Source: Gordonia jacobaea (GTDB lineage Bacteria > Actinomycetota > Actinomycetes > Mycobacteriales > Mycobacteriaceae). Taken from it: a stretch of 64,000 nucleotides of DNA. Location of the stretch: assembly GCF_001186365.1 (NCBI RefSeq), contig NZ_LDTZ01000018.1, positions 341,535 through 405,534 of the forward strand. The letters run 5' to 3'. This document shows positions 45,701 to 54,224 of this stretch, one piece after another. The notes under the pieces are model-generated. The model searched no databases and had not been told where the DNA came from. It worked only from the letters and a program-made list of their open reading frames with translations. Each line of letters starts with the position of its first letter. Positions within the stretch are counted from its first letter, which is position 1. A program made the translations under genes and the position numbers.

Positions 45701-48379
45701 TCAGGCCCGGGCAGGCGTCTCCGGCGGGATGGCGGCCAGCAGTTTGCGGGTGTAGTCGCTCTCGGGGTGATGCAGGATCTTCGACGCCGGGCCGGTCTCG
45801 ACGACCCGCCCCTTCTCCATCACAGCCACCGTGTCGCTGATCTGCTCGACGACGGCGAGGTCGTGTGCGATGAACAGGTACGTCAGCCCGCGCTCGCGCT
45901 GAAGTTCGGCGAGCAGATCGAGAACCGACGCCTGCACCGTCACGTCGAGCGAGGCCGTCGACTCGTCGAGGATCAGTAACTCGGGGTCGGACGCGAGTGC
46001 GCGGGCGAGGCAGACACGTTGCCGCTGACCGCCGGAGAGCTCGTGTGGATAGCGGTCGAGGTACGAACTGTCCAGACTGACGTCGTCGAGCAATTGCGTT
46101 GCGCGACTCCGCAATGCGTCCTTACCCGATACCAGATTGTGCGCGCGTAGCGCCTCGCCGATCGACGAGACGACGGTCATCCGCGGGTCGAGTGAGGCGC
46201 CCGGGTCCTGGAACACCATGGCAACCCGTCGACGCAGCGCCTTCTGCTCGGCACCGTGCACGCCGACAGCGTCGATCTCCTTGTCCTCCACATTGATTCG
46301 TGCGCTGCCGCGAACCACCGTGCCGTGGCCAGTGGTGGTCAATCCGGTGAGGACGCCCGCGATCGTCGACTTGCCCGATCCCGATTCGCCGACGATGCCC
46401 AGCGTCGTCCCGCGTGCGACGTCGAGGGTGACATCGCTGACCGCGTGCACCACGTCGCGACCGGTCGAGGTACGTACCGCGAACCTCACGTCCAGGTCAG
46501 AGATGGTGACGAGAGGTGTTGCGGCGGTGTCTTTTCCGGACTCGAGGTCGGTGTCGTCACGATCGTCAACCTTCGACAACAGCGGACGCGACGCCAACAG
46601 CTCGCGGGTGTACTCGTGCTGCGGATCGGCGAATATCTCTGCGACGTCACCGGTTTCGACGACCTCGCCCTGCCGGAGAACGACGACGCGGTCGGCGATC
46701 CGTCCGATCACCCCCAGGTCGTGGCTGATCCACACCACCGCCATGCCTCGCTCGCGCTGCAACCGCGCGACGAGGTCGATGATCTGGGCCTGCGTCGTGA
46801 CGTCGAGCGCGGTGGTCGCCTCGTCGGCGACGAGCACATCGGGATCGCAGGAGAGCGCGATCGCGATCATCACGCGTTGCCGTTGACCGCCGGACAGTTG
46901 ATGCGGGTAGGCACGCAGACGACTCTCGGGGTCGGGGAGGTTGACGTCGGTCAGCAACTGCACCGCACGCTCGCGGGCTTGCGTGTGGCTCAATCCGAGG
47001 TGCCGGCGCGGACCCTCGGTCAGTTGTTGTTCGATGGTGAGCAACGGATTCAGGCTCGACGACGGGTCCTGGAACACGAATCCCACGCGCGCCCCGTGCA
47101 GCGACTGCAGAACCGCGCGGGAGGCGCCGATCACCTGTGTGCCAGCGAGAGTCGACGATCCGTCGACGTACGAGCTCGGTGCGTGGAACAACCCCGTCGC
47201 CGACAGCACCGACAGCGATTTGCCCGAACCGCTCTCGCCGACGATGCCCAGCGTTTCGCCCTTGGCCACGGCAAAGTCGATGCCGTGCACAATCTCCCGT
47301 GGACCGACGCCGACGACGAGCTGTGAGACGGAGAAGACCGGGTCGGTTCGCCCCTGGTCGTCGTCGTGCGCCGCGGCGTCCGACGTTGCCTGTGCCGCTT
47401 CGGTAGTCGCCGCCTTCGCGCTGCGGGTGGCGGGGCGTCGACCCGCTTTGCCCCGATTTCGCAACAGAGTTCGTTGCCGAGGGTCGAGGACGTCGCGCAC
47501 TCCGTCGCCGAGCAGGTTGAAGGCGAAGACGGTCACGAGGATCGCCAGGCCGGGGAACACACCCATCCACCACGCGGTGGTGAGGAAGCCCTGGGCGTCG
47601 TAAAGCATGCGGCCCCAGGAGGGCTCGGGTGGTTGAACTCCGAGTCCGAGGAACGACAGGGCGGCCTCCGACAAGATGGCGAAGGCCAACGAGATCGACG
47701 TCTGCACCACGACGGGACCCGAGATGTTCGGCAGCACATGGCCGAACAGGATGCGGGGCGTCGACACCCCCATCGTGCGGGCGGCCTGCACGAACTGTGT
47801 TTCGCGAACACGCAGGGTGTCGGCTCGCGCGACACGGGCGAAGATCGGGATGTAGACGATGCCGATGGCGATGGTCGCCGACGTGACGCCCGGGCCGAGG
47901 ATCGCGACGATCGCCAACGCCAGCAACATCACCGGGAACGAGAAGACGACGTCGATCACCCGCATGAGCACGGTGTCGGTGATTCCGCCCGCGAAACCCG
48001 ACACCATGCCGATGATCACGCCCGCGATCAACGAGATCGCCACGGCGATCACGGCGACACGCATACTCACCGCCGCCGCGAGGACCACCCGCGAGAACAC
48101 GTCGCGGCCAAGGTCGTCGGTGCCGAACAGATGCGAGAAATCGGGTGCCTGCAGCGCATTCGGGACGTCGATGTCGTTGGCGCCGTACGGGGCGATGAAC
48201 GAACCGAAGATCGCCAGGATGACCATCACCAAGATGACGACGATGCCGACCACCGACGCCTTGTTGCGCAGCAGCAGTCGCCACGCCGAGTCGGTGCTGC
48301 CGGTACCTGCGGAGGTCGGTTCGCCCGCGTCGTCGAGTGCGGTCTGTGCGGTGCGTTCTGGCTCGGGTAGCTCGCTCAT
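45701..48379 (-). CDS. Three-part ABC transporter protein: DppC-type permease fused to DppD- and DppF-type ATPases
   Basis: 892 residues in one frame. Residues about 1-300 are a DppC/OppC permease (LLLRNKASVVGIVVILVMVI, then the EAA loop FVQAARTMGVSTPRILFGHV). An Ala/Thr-rich linker (about 305-345) leads to a first ATPase with Walker A GESGSGKSLSV, signature LSGGQRQRVMIAIAL and Walker B VLVADEATTALDV. A second linker and a second ATPase follow, with GESGSGKSTIAG, LSGGQRQRVCLARAL and LLILDESTASLDV. With DppB and DppA upstream this makes a complete peptide/nickel/opine-type importer from three genes. ATG at 48379 overlaps the dppB-like stop (ATGA). Confidence 0.94.
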   Translation of the reverse strand: MSELPEPERTAQTALDDAGEPTSAGTGSTDSAWRLLLRNKASVVGIVVILVMVILAIFGSFIAPYGANDIDVPNALQAPDFSHLFGTDDLGRDVFSRVVLAAAVSMRVAVIAVAISLIAGVIIGMVSGFAGGITDTVLMRVIDVVFSFPVMLLALAIVAILGPGVTSATIAIGIVYIPIFARVARADTLRVRETQFVQAARTMGVSTPRILFGHVLPNISGPVVVQTSISLAFAILSEAALSFLGLGVQPPEPSWGRMLYDAQGFLTTAWWMGVFPGLAILVTVFAFNLLGDGVRDVLDPRQRTLLRNRGKAGRRPATRSAKAATTEAAQATSDAAAHDDDQGRTDPVFSVSQLVVGVGPREIVHGIDFAVAKGETLGIVGESGSGKSLSVLSATGLFHAPSSYVDGSSTLAGTQVIGASRAVLQSLHGARVGFVFQDPSSSLNPLLTIEQQLTEGPRRHLGLSHTQARERAVQLLTDVNLPDPESRLRAYPHQLSGGQRQRVMIAIALSCDPDVLVADEATTALDVTTQAQIIDLVARLQRERGMAVVWISHDLGVIGRIADRVVVLRQGEVVETGDVAEIFADPQHEYTRELLASRPLLSKVDDRDDTDLESGKDTAATPLVTISDLDVRFAVRTSTGRDVVHAVSDVTLDVARGTTLGIVGESGSGKSTIAGVLTGLTTTGHGTVVRGSARINVEDKEIDAVGVHGAEQKALRRRVAMVFQDPGASLDPRMTVVSSIGEALRAHNLVSGKDALRSRATQLLDDVSLDSSYLDRYPHELSGGQRQRVCLARALASDPELLILDESTASLDVTVQASVLDLLAELQRERGLTYLFIAHDLAVVEQISDTVAVMEKGRVVETGPASKILHHPESDYTRKLLAAIPPETPARA

Positions 48380-49341
48380 GACAACCGAATCCTCGGATCG
48401 ATGACGGCGTAGAGGATGTCCACGATCAGATTGATGATGAGGAAGATCGCTGCGATGAGCAGAATCGCTCCCTGCAGCATCGGATAGTCGCGTGCGGCAA
48501 CGGAGTCGTAGACGAGTCGCCCCAGGCCAGGCCAGGCGAAGACCACTTCGACGACGATCACGCCGCCGAGCAGTCCTGCGAGCTGGATACCCGAGATGGT
48601 GAGTACCGGGACCAACGCGTTGCGGCCGATGTGCGACACCATGATTCGTCTACGGCTCAGCCCCTTGGACTCCGCGGTGGTGACGTACGGCGCGTTCGCC
48701 ACCTCGAGGACGGCGGCGCGAACGTATCGGGTCATGATGGCGCCGGTGACGACGCCGACGGTGATCGCCGGCAGCACCAGGTGAGATATCCACGGCACGA
48801 ATCCGTCTGCGAGCGAACGATATCCCGATGACGGCAGCCAGCCGAGGGACGTCGAGAACAGTGCGATGAGCAGAATGCCCATCCAGAAGTCAGGCACCGA
48901 GATACCGAACTGCGAGACGACGCGAATTGTGTTGTCCGCAGCGCGACCCTCGCGCAACGCTGCCCACGTACCGAACGGAATCGCGATCACCAGCGCCACG
49001 AGGATAGCTGCCACAGCGAGGGCGATCGTCGCGGGCAGTCGATCCATCAACATCTGAGTGACCGGTTCATTGTTGCGGAAACTGACGCCCAGGTCTCCGG
49101 TCGCAGCATTCCCGATGTAGTGGATGAGCTGGGTGAACAACGGCTGATCGAGCCCAGACGCACTACGCAGTGCCGCATAGGATTCGGGCGTGTAGCGGGT
49201 GCCCAGCGCGATCTTGACCGGGTCACCGGGAACGATCTGCATCAGGAAGAACACCGCGATCGTCACACCGATCAAGACGAGGACGGTGTAGAGCAGTCGG
49301 ATCAGGATGAACCTGATGAGCGGCCAACCGAAGTCGCTCAT
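48376..49341 (-). CDS. DppB/OppB-type ABC permease
   Basis: 321 residues with about six membrane segments: the N-terminal RLLYTVLVLIGVTIAVFFLM, MQIVPGDPVKIALGTRYTPE loop typical of DppB, and the EAA-type loop YVTTAESKGLSRRRIMVSHI. Partner of the fused permease downstream. ATGA overlaps at both ends place it in one operon with the binding protein and the fusion protein. Confidence 0.94.
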   Translation of the reverse strand: MSDFGWPLIRFILIRLLYTVLVLIGVTIAVFFLMQIVPGDPVKIALGTRYTPESYAALRSASGLDQPLFTQLIHYIGNAATGDLGVSFRNNEPVTQMLMDRLPATIALAVAAILVALVIAIPFGTWAALREGRAADNTIRVVSQFGISVPDFWMGILLIALFSTSLGWLPSSGYRSLADGFVPWISHLVLPAITVGVVTGAIMTRYVRAAVLEVANAPYVTTAESKGLSRRRIMVSHIGRNALVPVLTISGIQLAGLLGGVIVVEVVFAWPGLGRLVYDSVAARDYPMLQGAILLIAAIFLIINLIVDILYAVIDPRIRLS

Positions 49342-50951
49342 GACGCACCTCCCCTGTCGAGTCGGGCGTTGCGGAATCGGACGGCCTTGTCGGCTCGCAC
49401 GGTGTAGTCGCGCACCGACTTCGAGAACGCCTGCGTGGCGGACGGGTTGTAGAGATAGAGGTAGCTGACGTCGTCGGCGATCCGCGACGAGACGTCGGCG
49501 TAGATCTGTTTACGACGACCGACGTCGAGTTCGGTACGTCCGGCGTCGAGGAGGCGATCGACCTCCGGATTGGAGTACTTCTGCGAGTTCGACGTTCCAG
49601 CCGAATGATGCTGCGCGTAGTAGTAGTCGTCCGGGTCGATGTTTCCGAGCCAGCCCATCAGCAACGAGTCGAATTGACCGGCGGATTGGCGATCGAGCCA
49701 GACGCCGAAGTCGAGTTGCTCGATGGTGACCTTGATTCCCGCGTCGGCGAGATTCGACGCGATGACCTGTGCGGCCGTGACGGTTTCGGGGTACTCGGTG
49801 GAGACCATCAGACCCATCGACAATGACGAATGACCGGCATCGCGAAGGAGTGACCGCGACTTGTCCACCGCGGCAGCCCTATCCAGACCGACGGTGAATC
49901 GGTCATAGGGTGTGAACCACGGACTGGTCTTGGGAATCGCCAGTTGATTCGGTGTCGCCGTGCCGTATCCGACGACCTGCGCGATGGATTTGCGGTCGAT
50001 CGCGTAGGCCACCGCCTGCCGCACGCGTCGGTCGTCGAACGGCTTGCGTGCGAAGTTCATTGCGACGTACCAGTAATCGTTGGCGGTCACGGTCCCGACG
50101 TTGATTTCGTCGTCGCTGTCGAGGATGCGCAGTTGCTGCGCGGGGATGGCGTCAGTCCAGTCGACCTCGCCCGACCGCAGCGACGAGACGGCGGTCGTCC
50201 CCTGGGAGATGAAGCTGAAGGCAACACCGTCGACGTGTGGTCCGCCCGACCAGTGGCCGGGGTTGGCCTTGAGCACAATCGACGTTGCGGGCGAACGTGA
50301 TTCGAATGAGAACGGTCCGGTACCGATGGGACGTGTCAGGATCTGGCCCGACTCGACGTTGCGCTTGTTGACGATGGCGAGCCCTCTGAAACCGCCAATA
50401 CTGCTGAGCAGGTTGGGACTCGGCGTGCGGGTGGTGATCACGACGTGTGCATCGTCGAGTGCCGTGATGGTGGCGACGTTGTCGAACCGCCACGACGCCG
50501 AGAGCTCACCGTCGATGATCCGCCGATAGGAGTAGACAACGTCGGATGCGGTCAGCGGCTCACCGTTGTGCCACCGGACGTTCGGGCGCAGCGTGAAAAC
50601 GTATTGCGTCTCTTCGGGATTGACCTGCCAGCTTTGTGCGAGCGCAGGGACCATCTCGAGCTTTTCGTTGGGTTCGACGAGAGTGTCGAAGACGTTCTCG
50701 AGTACCTCGAAGGAGAAGTAGGCGGAGGTCTTGTGTGGGTCGAGTTGATCGGGCTCACCGGCGATCGCTGCCCGAATTGTGTTGGCAGAACCAGCTAATC
50801 CCGAACCCGACCCAGGCGAGCAGGCGCTCAGCGCAGACGCTCCGAACACACCCACGCCTGCAGCGGCGCTCAGAGTGAAGAACCGACGACGATTCAGCGG
50901 AATCGACGAGACCGACGGCGATGACCTGCTCTGCTGGCGCTCGTCGGTCAT
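49338..50951 (-). CDS. Tat-exported substrate-binding lipoprotein of the peptide-type ABC transporter
   Basis: 537 residues. Twin-arginine signal LNRRRFFTLSAAAGVGVFGA ending in lipobox ALSAC, so export is via Tat followed by lipidation. SBP_bac_5 (family 5) fold: PDQLDPHKTSAYFSFEVLEN, VFTLRPNVRWHNGEPLTASD, AVAYAIDRKSIAQVVGYGTA. Substrate may be a peptide, nickel chelate or other ligand and cannot be decided. First gene of the operon; the 627-bp upstream gap contains the repeat cluster at 51.2-51.6 kb. Confidence 0.93.
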   Translation of the reverse strand: MTDERQQSRSSPSVSSIPLNRRRFFTLSAAAGVGVFGASALSACSPGSGSGLAGSANTIRAAIAGEPDQLDPHKTSAYFSFEVLENVFDTLVEPNEKLEMVPALAQSWQVNPEETQYVFTLRPNVRWHNGEPLTASDVVYSYRRIIDGELSASWRFDNVATITALDDAHVVITTRTPSPNLLSSIGGFRGLAIVNKRNVESGQILTRPIGTGPFSFESRSPATSIVLKANPGHWSGGPHVDGVAFSFISQGTTAVSSLRSGEVDWTDAIPAQQLRILDSDDEINVGTVTANDYWYVAMNFARKPFDDRRVRQAVAYAIDRKSIAQVVGYGTATPNQLAIPKTSPWFTPYDRFTVGLDRAAAVDKSRSLLRDAGHSSLSMGLMVSTEYPETVTAAQVIASNLADAGIKVTIEQLDFGVWLDRQSAGQFDSLLMGWLGNIDPDDYYYAQHHSAGTSNSQKYSNPEVDRLLDAGRTELDVGRRKQIYADVSSRIADDVSYLYLYNPSATQAFSKSVRDYTVRADKAVRFRNARLDRGGAS

Positions 50952-51170
50952 CCGATCGCGATCCCTCCCGCGCCGCGGCGACGCTGTGGTCCGTGTTGGA
51001 GTCTGCCGCGCTTACCGAAAGTTCGCAAGCGTAAGGGGCGCCCCGCGTGTCAGGCGCTGCCACTCGCCGCTGGCCGAGCGCCCCTACGCTGGTCGAGCTA
51101 CACACCGCTGGTCGAGCGCCGCCCCACCGATGGTCGAGCTTGTCGAGACCACCGCCGGTCGAGCGTTTCC

Positions 51171-51578
51171 CGCTGGTCGAGCTTGTCGAGACCACCCCAT
51201 GCCGACAAGTGGTTTCGACTCGGCTGCTCGCTACGCTCGCGGCCGGCTCAACCAGCGGAAAGAGGCCGAGCTACACCCGCTGGTCGAGCCGCCACCGCTG
51301 GTCGAGCTTGTCGAGACCACCGCCAGCCGAGCAACACCCGCTGGTCGAGCCTGTCGAGACCACTCACCCGCAGTCAAGTGGTTTCGACTCGGCAGCTCGC
51401 TACGCTCGCGGCCAGCTCAACCAGCGGAGGGGCCGAGCGTTTCCCGCTGGTCGAGCCTGTCGAGACCACTCCCACGCCGACAAGTGGTTTCGACTCGGCA
51501 GCTCGCTACGCTCGCGGCCGACTCAACCAGCGGAAAGGGTCGAGCGCCCCCGCTGGTCGAGCCTGTCGAGACCACCGC
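51171..51578. repeat. Hairpin repeat cluster (GCTGGTCGAGCCTGTCGAGACC family)
   Basis: Three copies of an about 88-bp unit (about 51171-51258, 51339-51428, 51444-51534), plus half-units down to about 51080 and up to 51575. Each unit starts CGCTGGTCGAGCC and ends GGCTCAACCAGCG, its reverse complement with one mismatch; inside, GTCGAGACCAC faces GTGGTTTCGAC. The units therefore fold as nested hairpins. The unit core contains GCTCGCTACGCTCGCGGCC. It fills most of the 627-bp gap between the binding-protein gene and yceI. Open frames through it are repeat artefacts. Similar words occur widely in Gordonia-like genomes, to my knowledge. Confidence 0.82.
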
Positions 51579-52277
51579 TCACTTCTTCTCGAGGTTCACC
51601 AGGAACTCGATGCTGCCAGTCTTCTCCACCTCGACGAAGCCCAGTGACGGTGGGGTGACGCCGAAGTCGGTCCAGGTGACGGGTATCGATCCCTGCACGA
51701 TCACCGACGCTCCGGATCGCTGGATGTTGAGGGTCGTCGTGACCGACTTGGTCACTCCCTTGATGGTGATGTCGCCGGTTGCCTGCACAGCCTGCGGCTG
51801 GCCAGATTCGGGGACGGACGAAATATCAACCGGCTGAGTCAGTTTCCACGTTGCGGTCGGATACCTGTCGGTGTCCATGATCGACTCACCGCGGAACCGG
51901 TTGTCGCGCATCGATTCCGGACTGGTGATGGACGCGACGTCGACCGTGATCTCTGCGTTCTCCAACTTCGACGACGCCACGGTCGCCGTGCCGGTCACGG
52001 ATGTCGTGCGGCCGTTCACCGTGACGGGTTGCCCACGCAGCGTCTCGTCGACTCGATATCCCGCCTGCGTTCGGGTCGCGTCGGCAGACGGGCCGGGCAC
52101 GATCGTCCATGCGCCGTCGACGCTTTCCGATGCCGCCTGCGTCGACGTCGGGAGCTTGAGTTCCTCGTCGGCGTCGCCCGCAATCCACTTGGAGTACGCC
52201 CACGGGCCTGCCGCGACGACGACAACAATGAGAACGACAAGCGTTCCGAGCCCCCACCACAGGTAGCGTCGCTTCAT
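51579..52277 (-). CDS. YceI-family protein with N-terminal membrane anchor
   Basis: 232 residues. A signal anchor (about residues 7-28, WWGLGTLVVLIVVVVAAGPW) is followed by a YceI lipocalin-like beta barrel (about 55-232): GYRVDETLRGQPVTVNGRT, NAEITVDVASITSPESMRDN, FRGESIMDTDRYPTATWKL, and GDITIKGVTKSVTTTLNI. YceI proteins bind isoprenoid or other lipids in the periplasm or cell envelope. ATG at 52277 has GGGAGG upstream. The repeat cluster abuts its 3' end. Confidence 0.93.
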   Translation of the reverse strand: MKRRYLWWGLGTLVVLIVVVVAAGPWAYSKWIAGDADEELKLPTSTQAASESVDGAWTIVPGPSADATRTQAGYRVDETLRGQPVTVNGRTTSVTGTATVASSKLENAEITVDVASITSPESMRDNRFRGESIMDTDRYPTATWKLTQPVDISSVPESGQPQAVQATGDITIKGVTKSVTTTLNIQRSGASVIVQGSIPVTWTDFGVTPPSLGFVEVEKTGSIEFLVNLEKK

Positions 52278-52404
52278 CGTGCAACCTCCCCGATCGTGGA
52301 GGAGTGGTTCGGGTCGGTGATCGTCTCTGGAGGTTTCATAAGGCTTACCTCACCACCGATTTCTTACGATCGCCTGAAAATTCGTACAAAACTACATTGC
52401 AAAA

Positions 52405-52419
52405 CGGACCGCAGTCCGG
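52405..52419. promoter_or_regulatory. Inverted repeat CGGACCGCAGTCCGG between pucR and yceI
   Basis: Exact reverse complement of the site at 30821-30835. It lies 15 bp downstream of the pucR stop and about 128 bp upstream of the yceI start, so it would act on yceI if it is an operator. Confidence 0.35.
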
Positions 52420-52433
52420 AAAGCTTCTCGCAG

Positions 52434-54056
52434 CTAAGGAGTTGCGGCTCCCTGTGATCGCCCGTCGAGAATAAGAAGAGCGACGTGCAGCGAGGTGACG
52501 GACTCGCCGTCGGAGAGATCGACGCCGAGTATCCGCTCGATGCGCGCAAGCTTCGCATACAACGACGGTCTACTCATGTGTAGACGGGAAGCGAGTGCCG
52601 ACTTGTTGCCGACGTGCTGCACGTAACCGCGCAAGACGTCGAGCAGGTCACCGCCGGTGTTGATGTCGTCGAGCACGAGGTCGCGTAGTTCGGATTCGGC
52701 GAACCGCTGTAATCGCGGATCGTCGCGTAGCAACGAGATCAATCCTCGAATTCCGATGTCCTGCACTCCGAATACGGCACGCTCCGACGTCGGCATTCCG
52801 GCAGCGACCTCGGCAACCTGCGACGCCTGTAGCAGCGTGTGAATCGTCGACATCACCTGTCGTCCGGGCGCGCCCAGACCAAGAACGGCACCTGCATGGC
52901 CGACGGTTCGCTCTATGTCGCGCCGTGTGGCGGCGGCGAGTGTGTCGAGTGCGTGTTGACGCGACCTGCCACGTGCCGTCGTCAACGCGAGCACTACAAG
53001 GATCTCCCCGTCGCCTCGCACGGAGAAGAGCGCGCTGTGCCCTTGCGCGCCGACAACCCGCACCACGACGTCGAGCAACTGGGCGGTGCGACGTCGTGTG
53101 GAGATCGGATCGTCACTCGCCGGCCAGCCGGGCACTCGCACCGAGATCGGCACGTACTCGTTGGCTTCGCGCAGGCCGAGCGCGAACGCTCGCGCCGCCA
53201 CCTCGCCCTCGTCTCGAATGCGTTCTTGCAGAACGTCGTCGACGAGCCCTGCCTGTGCCTGCCGCTCGATGTCGAGGCGGCCACGCTCGGCCATCCGATG
53301 CATCACGAGCGCCTGCGCCGCTCGCTCGAGCACCATCGCTGTTCGCTGTTCGTCAGCGTGTGGTTCGGGGACGATCAGCCTGGCCCAGTGGTCGTCGCCG
53401 CGACCGACGTCGACGATTCTCCACGGTGCGTGATCGGAAACCTCAGTCGTCGCGACGTCCGATGCGTGTAGCCGCGAACGGCGTTCCCAGTCGTGAAGCA
53501 GTGACGCCGCCGGAGCTCCGGCCGACGCCACCGCGTGATGCTGCAGATTCTCCAACACCACTGGTGAATCAAGCAGCGCCGCAACACTGTTCGTGATCTC
53601 CGCTGGCGACGCCCGTCGTATGGTGAGTTGCGTGAAAGTCTCGTGAGTGCGGTGCGCGAACTCCACGGCGGCATACTGTTCGGCAACCAGGCTGCGGTGA
53701 ACCTGTTCGGTCACCTCGACGAACTTGATCTCCCGGCGCAACACCACTGCCGTCAAACCCAGCTCGACGGCCACCGGCCCGATCTCCGACGGTATGGCCG
53801 ACGAATCGTCGAACTCGGCGATCACACCGAGCGCACCCGCCCGAGCGAGATTCTCGAGGTAACGTCGCGGATCACGCCGCAGGGCATCGCCCGTGGTCAG
53901 GACGAGTTCGCCGCCCTCGAGCAGGTGCCCGAGATCGCCGACGTCGCTGACGTGAACCCACCTCACTGTGCGGTCGACGCCCGCCGTGCTCAGCACGTCG
54001 GGGAGCCCAGCGCGGATCACCGGCAGATCGATGACGTCGCCGACAGTCAGAGTCAT
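52434..54056 (-). CDS. PucR-family transcriptional regulator
   Basis: 540 residues. The N-terminal PucR domain (VGDVIDLPVIRAGLPDVLST; GGELVLTTGDALRRDPRRYL) covers about 1-130. A central GGDEF-like/CdaR region lies about 290-420, and the C-terminal PucR HTH ends the protein (DLLDVLRGYVQHVGNKSALA, then RLHMSRPSLYAKLARIERIL). PucR proteins control purine, amino-acid or amide degradation genes. Divergent from the mmsA-type gene with a 168-bp gap that contains palindromes, so it is the probable regulator of that cluster. ATG at 54056. Confidence 0.93.
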   Translation of the reverse strand: MTLTVGDVIDLPVIRAGLPDVLSTAGVDRTVRWVHVSDVGDLGHLLEGGELVLTTGDALRRDPRRYLENLARAGALGVIAEFDDSSAIPSEIGPVAVELGLTAVVLRREIKFVEVTEQVHRSLVAEQYAAVEFAHRTHETFTQLTIRRASPAEITNSVAALLDSPVVLENLQHHAVASAGAPAASLLHDWERRSRLHASDVATTEVSDHAPWRIVDVGRGDDHWARLIVPEPHADEQRTAMVLERAAQALVMHRMAERGRLDIERQAQAGLVDDVLQERIRDEGEVAARAFALGLREANEYVPISVRVPGWPASDDPISTRRRTAQLLDVVVRVVGAQGHSALFSVRGDGEILVVLALTTARGRSRQHALDTLAAATRRDIERTVGHAGAVLGLGAPGRQVMSTIHTLLQASQVAEVAAGMPTSERAVFGVQDIGIRGLISLLRDDPRLQRFAESELRDLVLDDINTGGDLLDVLRGYVQHVGNKSALASRLHMSRPSLYAKLARIERILGVDLSDGESVTSLHVALLILDGRSQGAATP

Positions 54057-54088
54057 CCGAATCTCATCCGCAGAGCTTTACGAGGTGT

Positions 54089-54105
54089 AAATTCCGATCG
54101 AATTT
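54089..54105. promoter_or_regulatory. Inverted repeat AAATTC-N5-GAATTT, candidate PucR site
   Basis: AAATTCCGATCGAATTT lies 33 bp upstream of the pucR start in the divergent region. Two further similar words, GCCAAACTCTCCGTTCTG (about 54125) and GCCAAATTCCGTTCTTG (about 54195), 70 bp apart, lie closer to the dehydrogenase gene. Confidence 0.35.
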
Positions 54106-54224
54106 CACTGACAGAGTGTAGCGCGCCAAACTCTCCGTTCTGCACCAGACTGGGAGGTACTCGCGCGACGACTCTGCCCACTGTGGAGTCGCGTGCCAAA
54201 TTCCGTTCTTGTGGAGGAGTTCTG

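Noticed and set aside
51047..51658. Plus-strand open frames of 150-350 codons across the hairpin repeats
   Set aside because: Repeat-derived sequence opposite or beside yceI; no domain or start signal.
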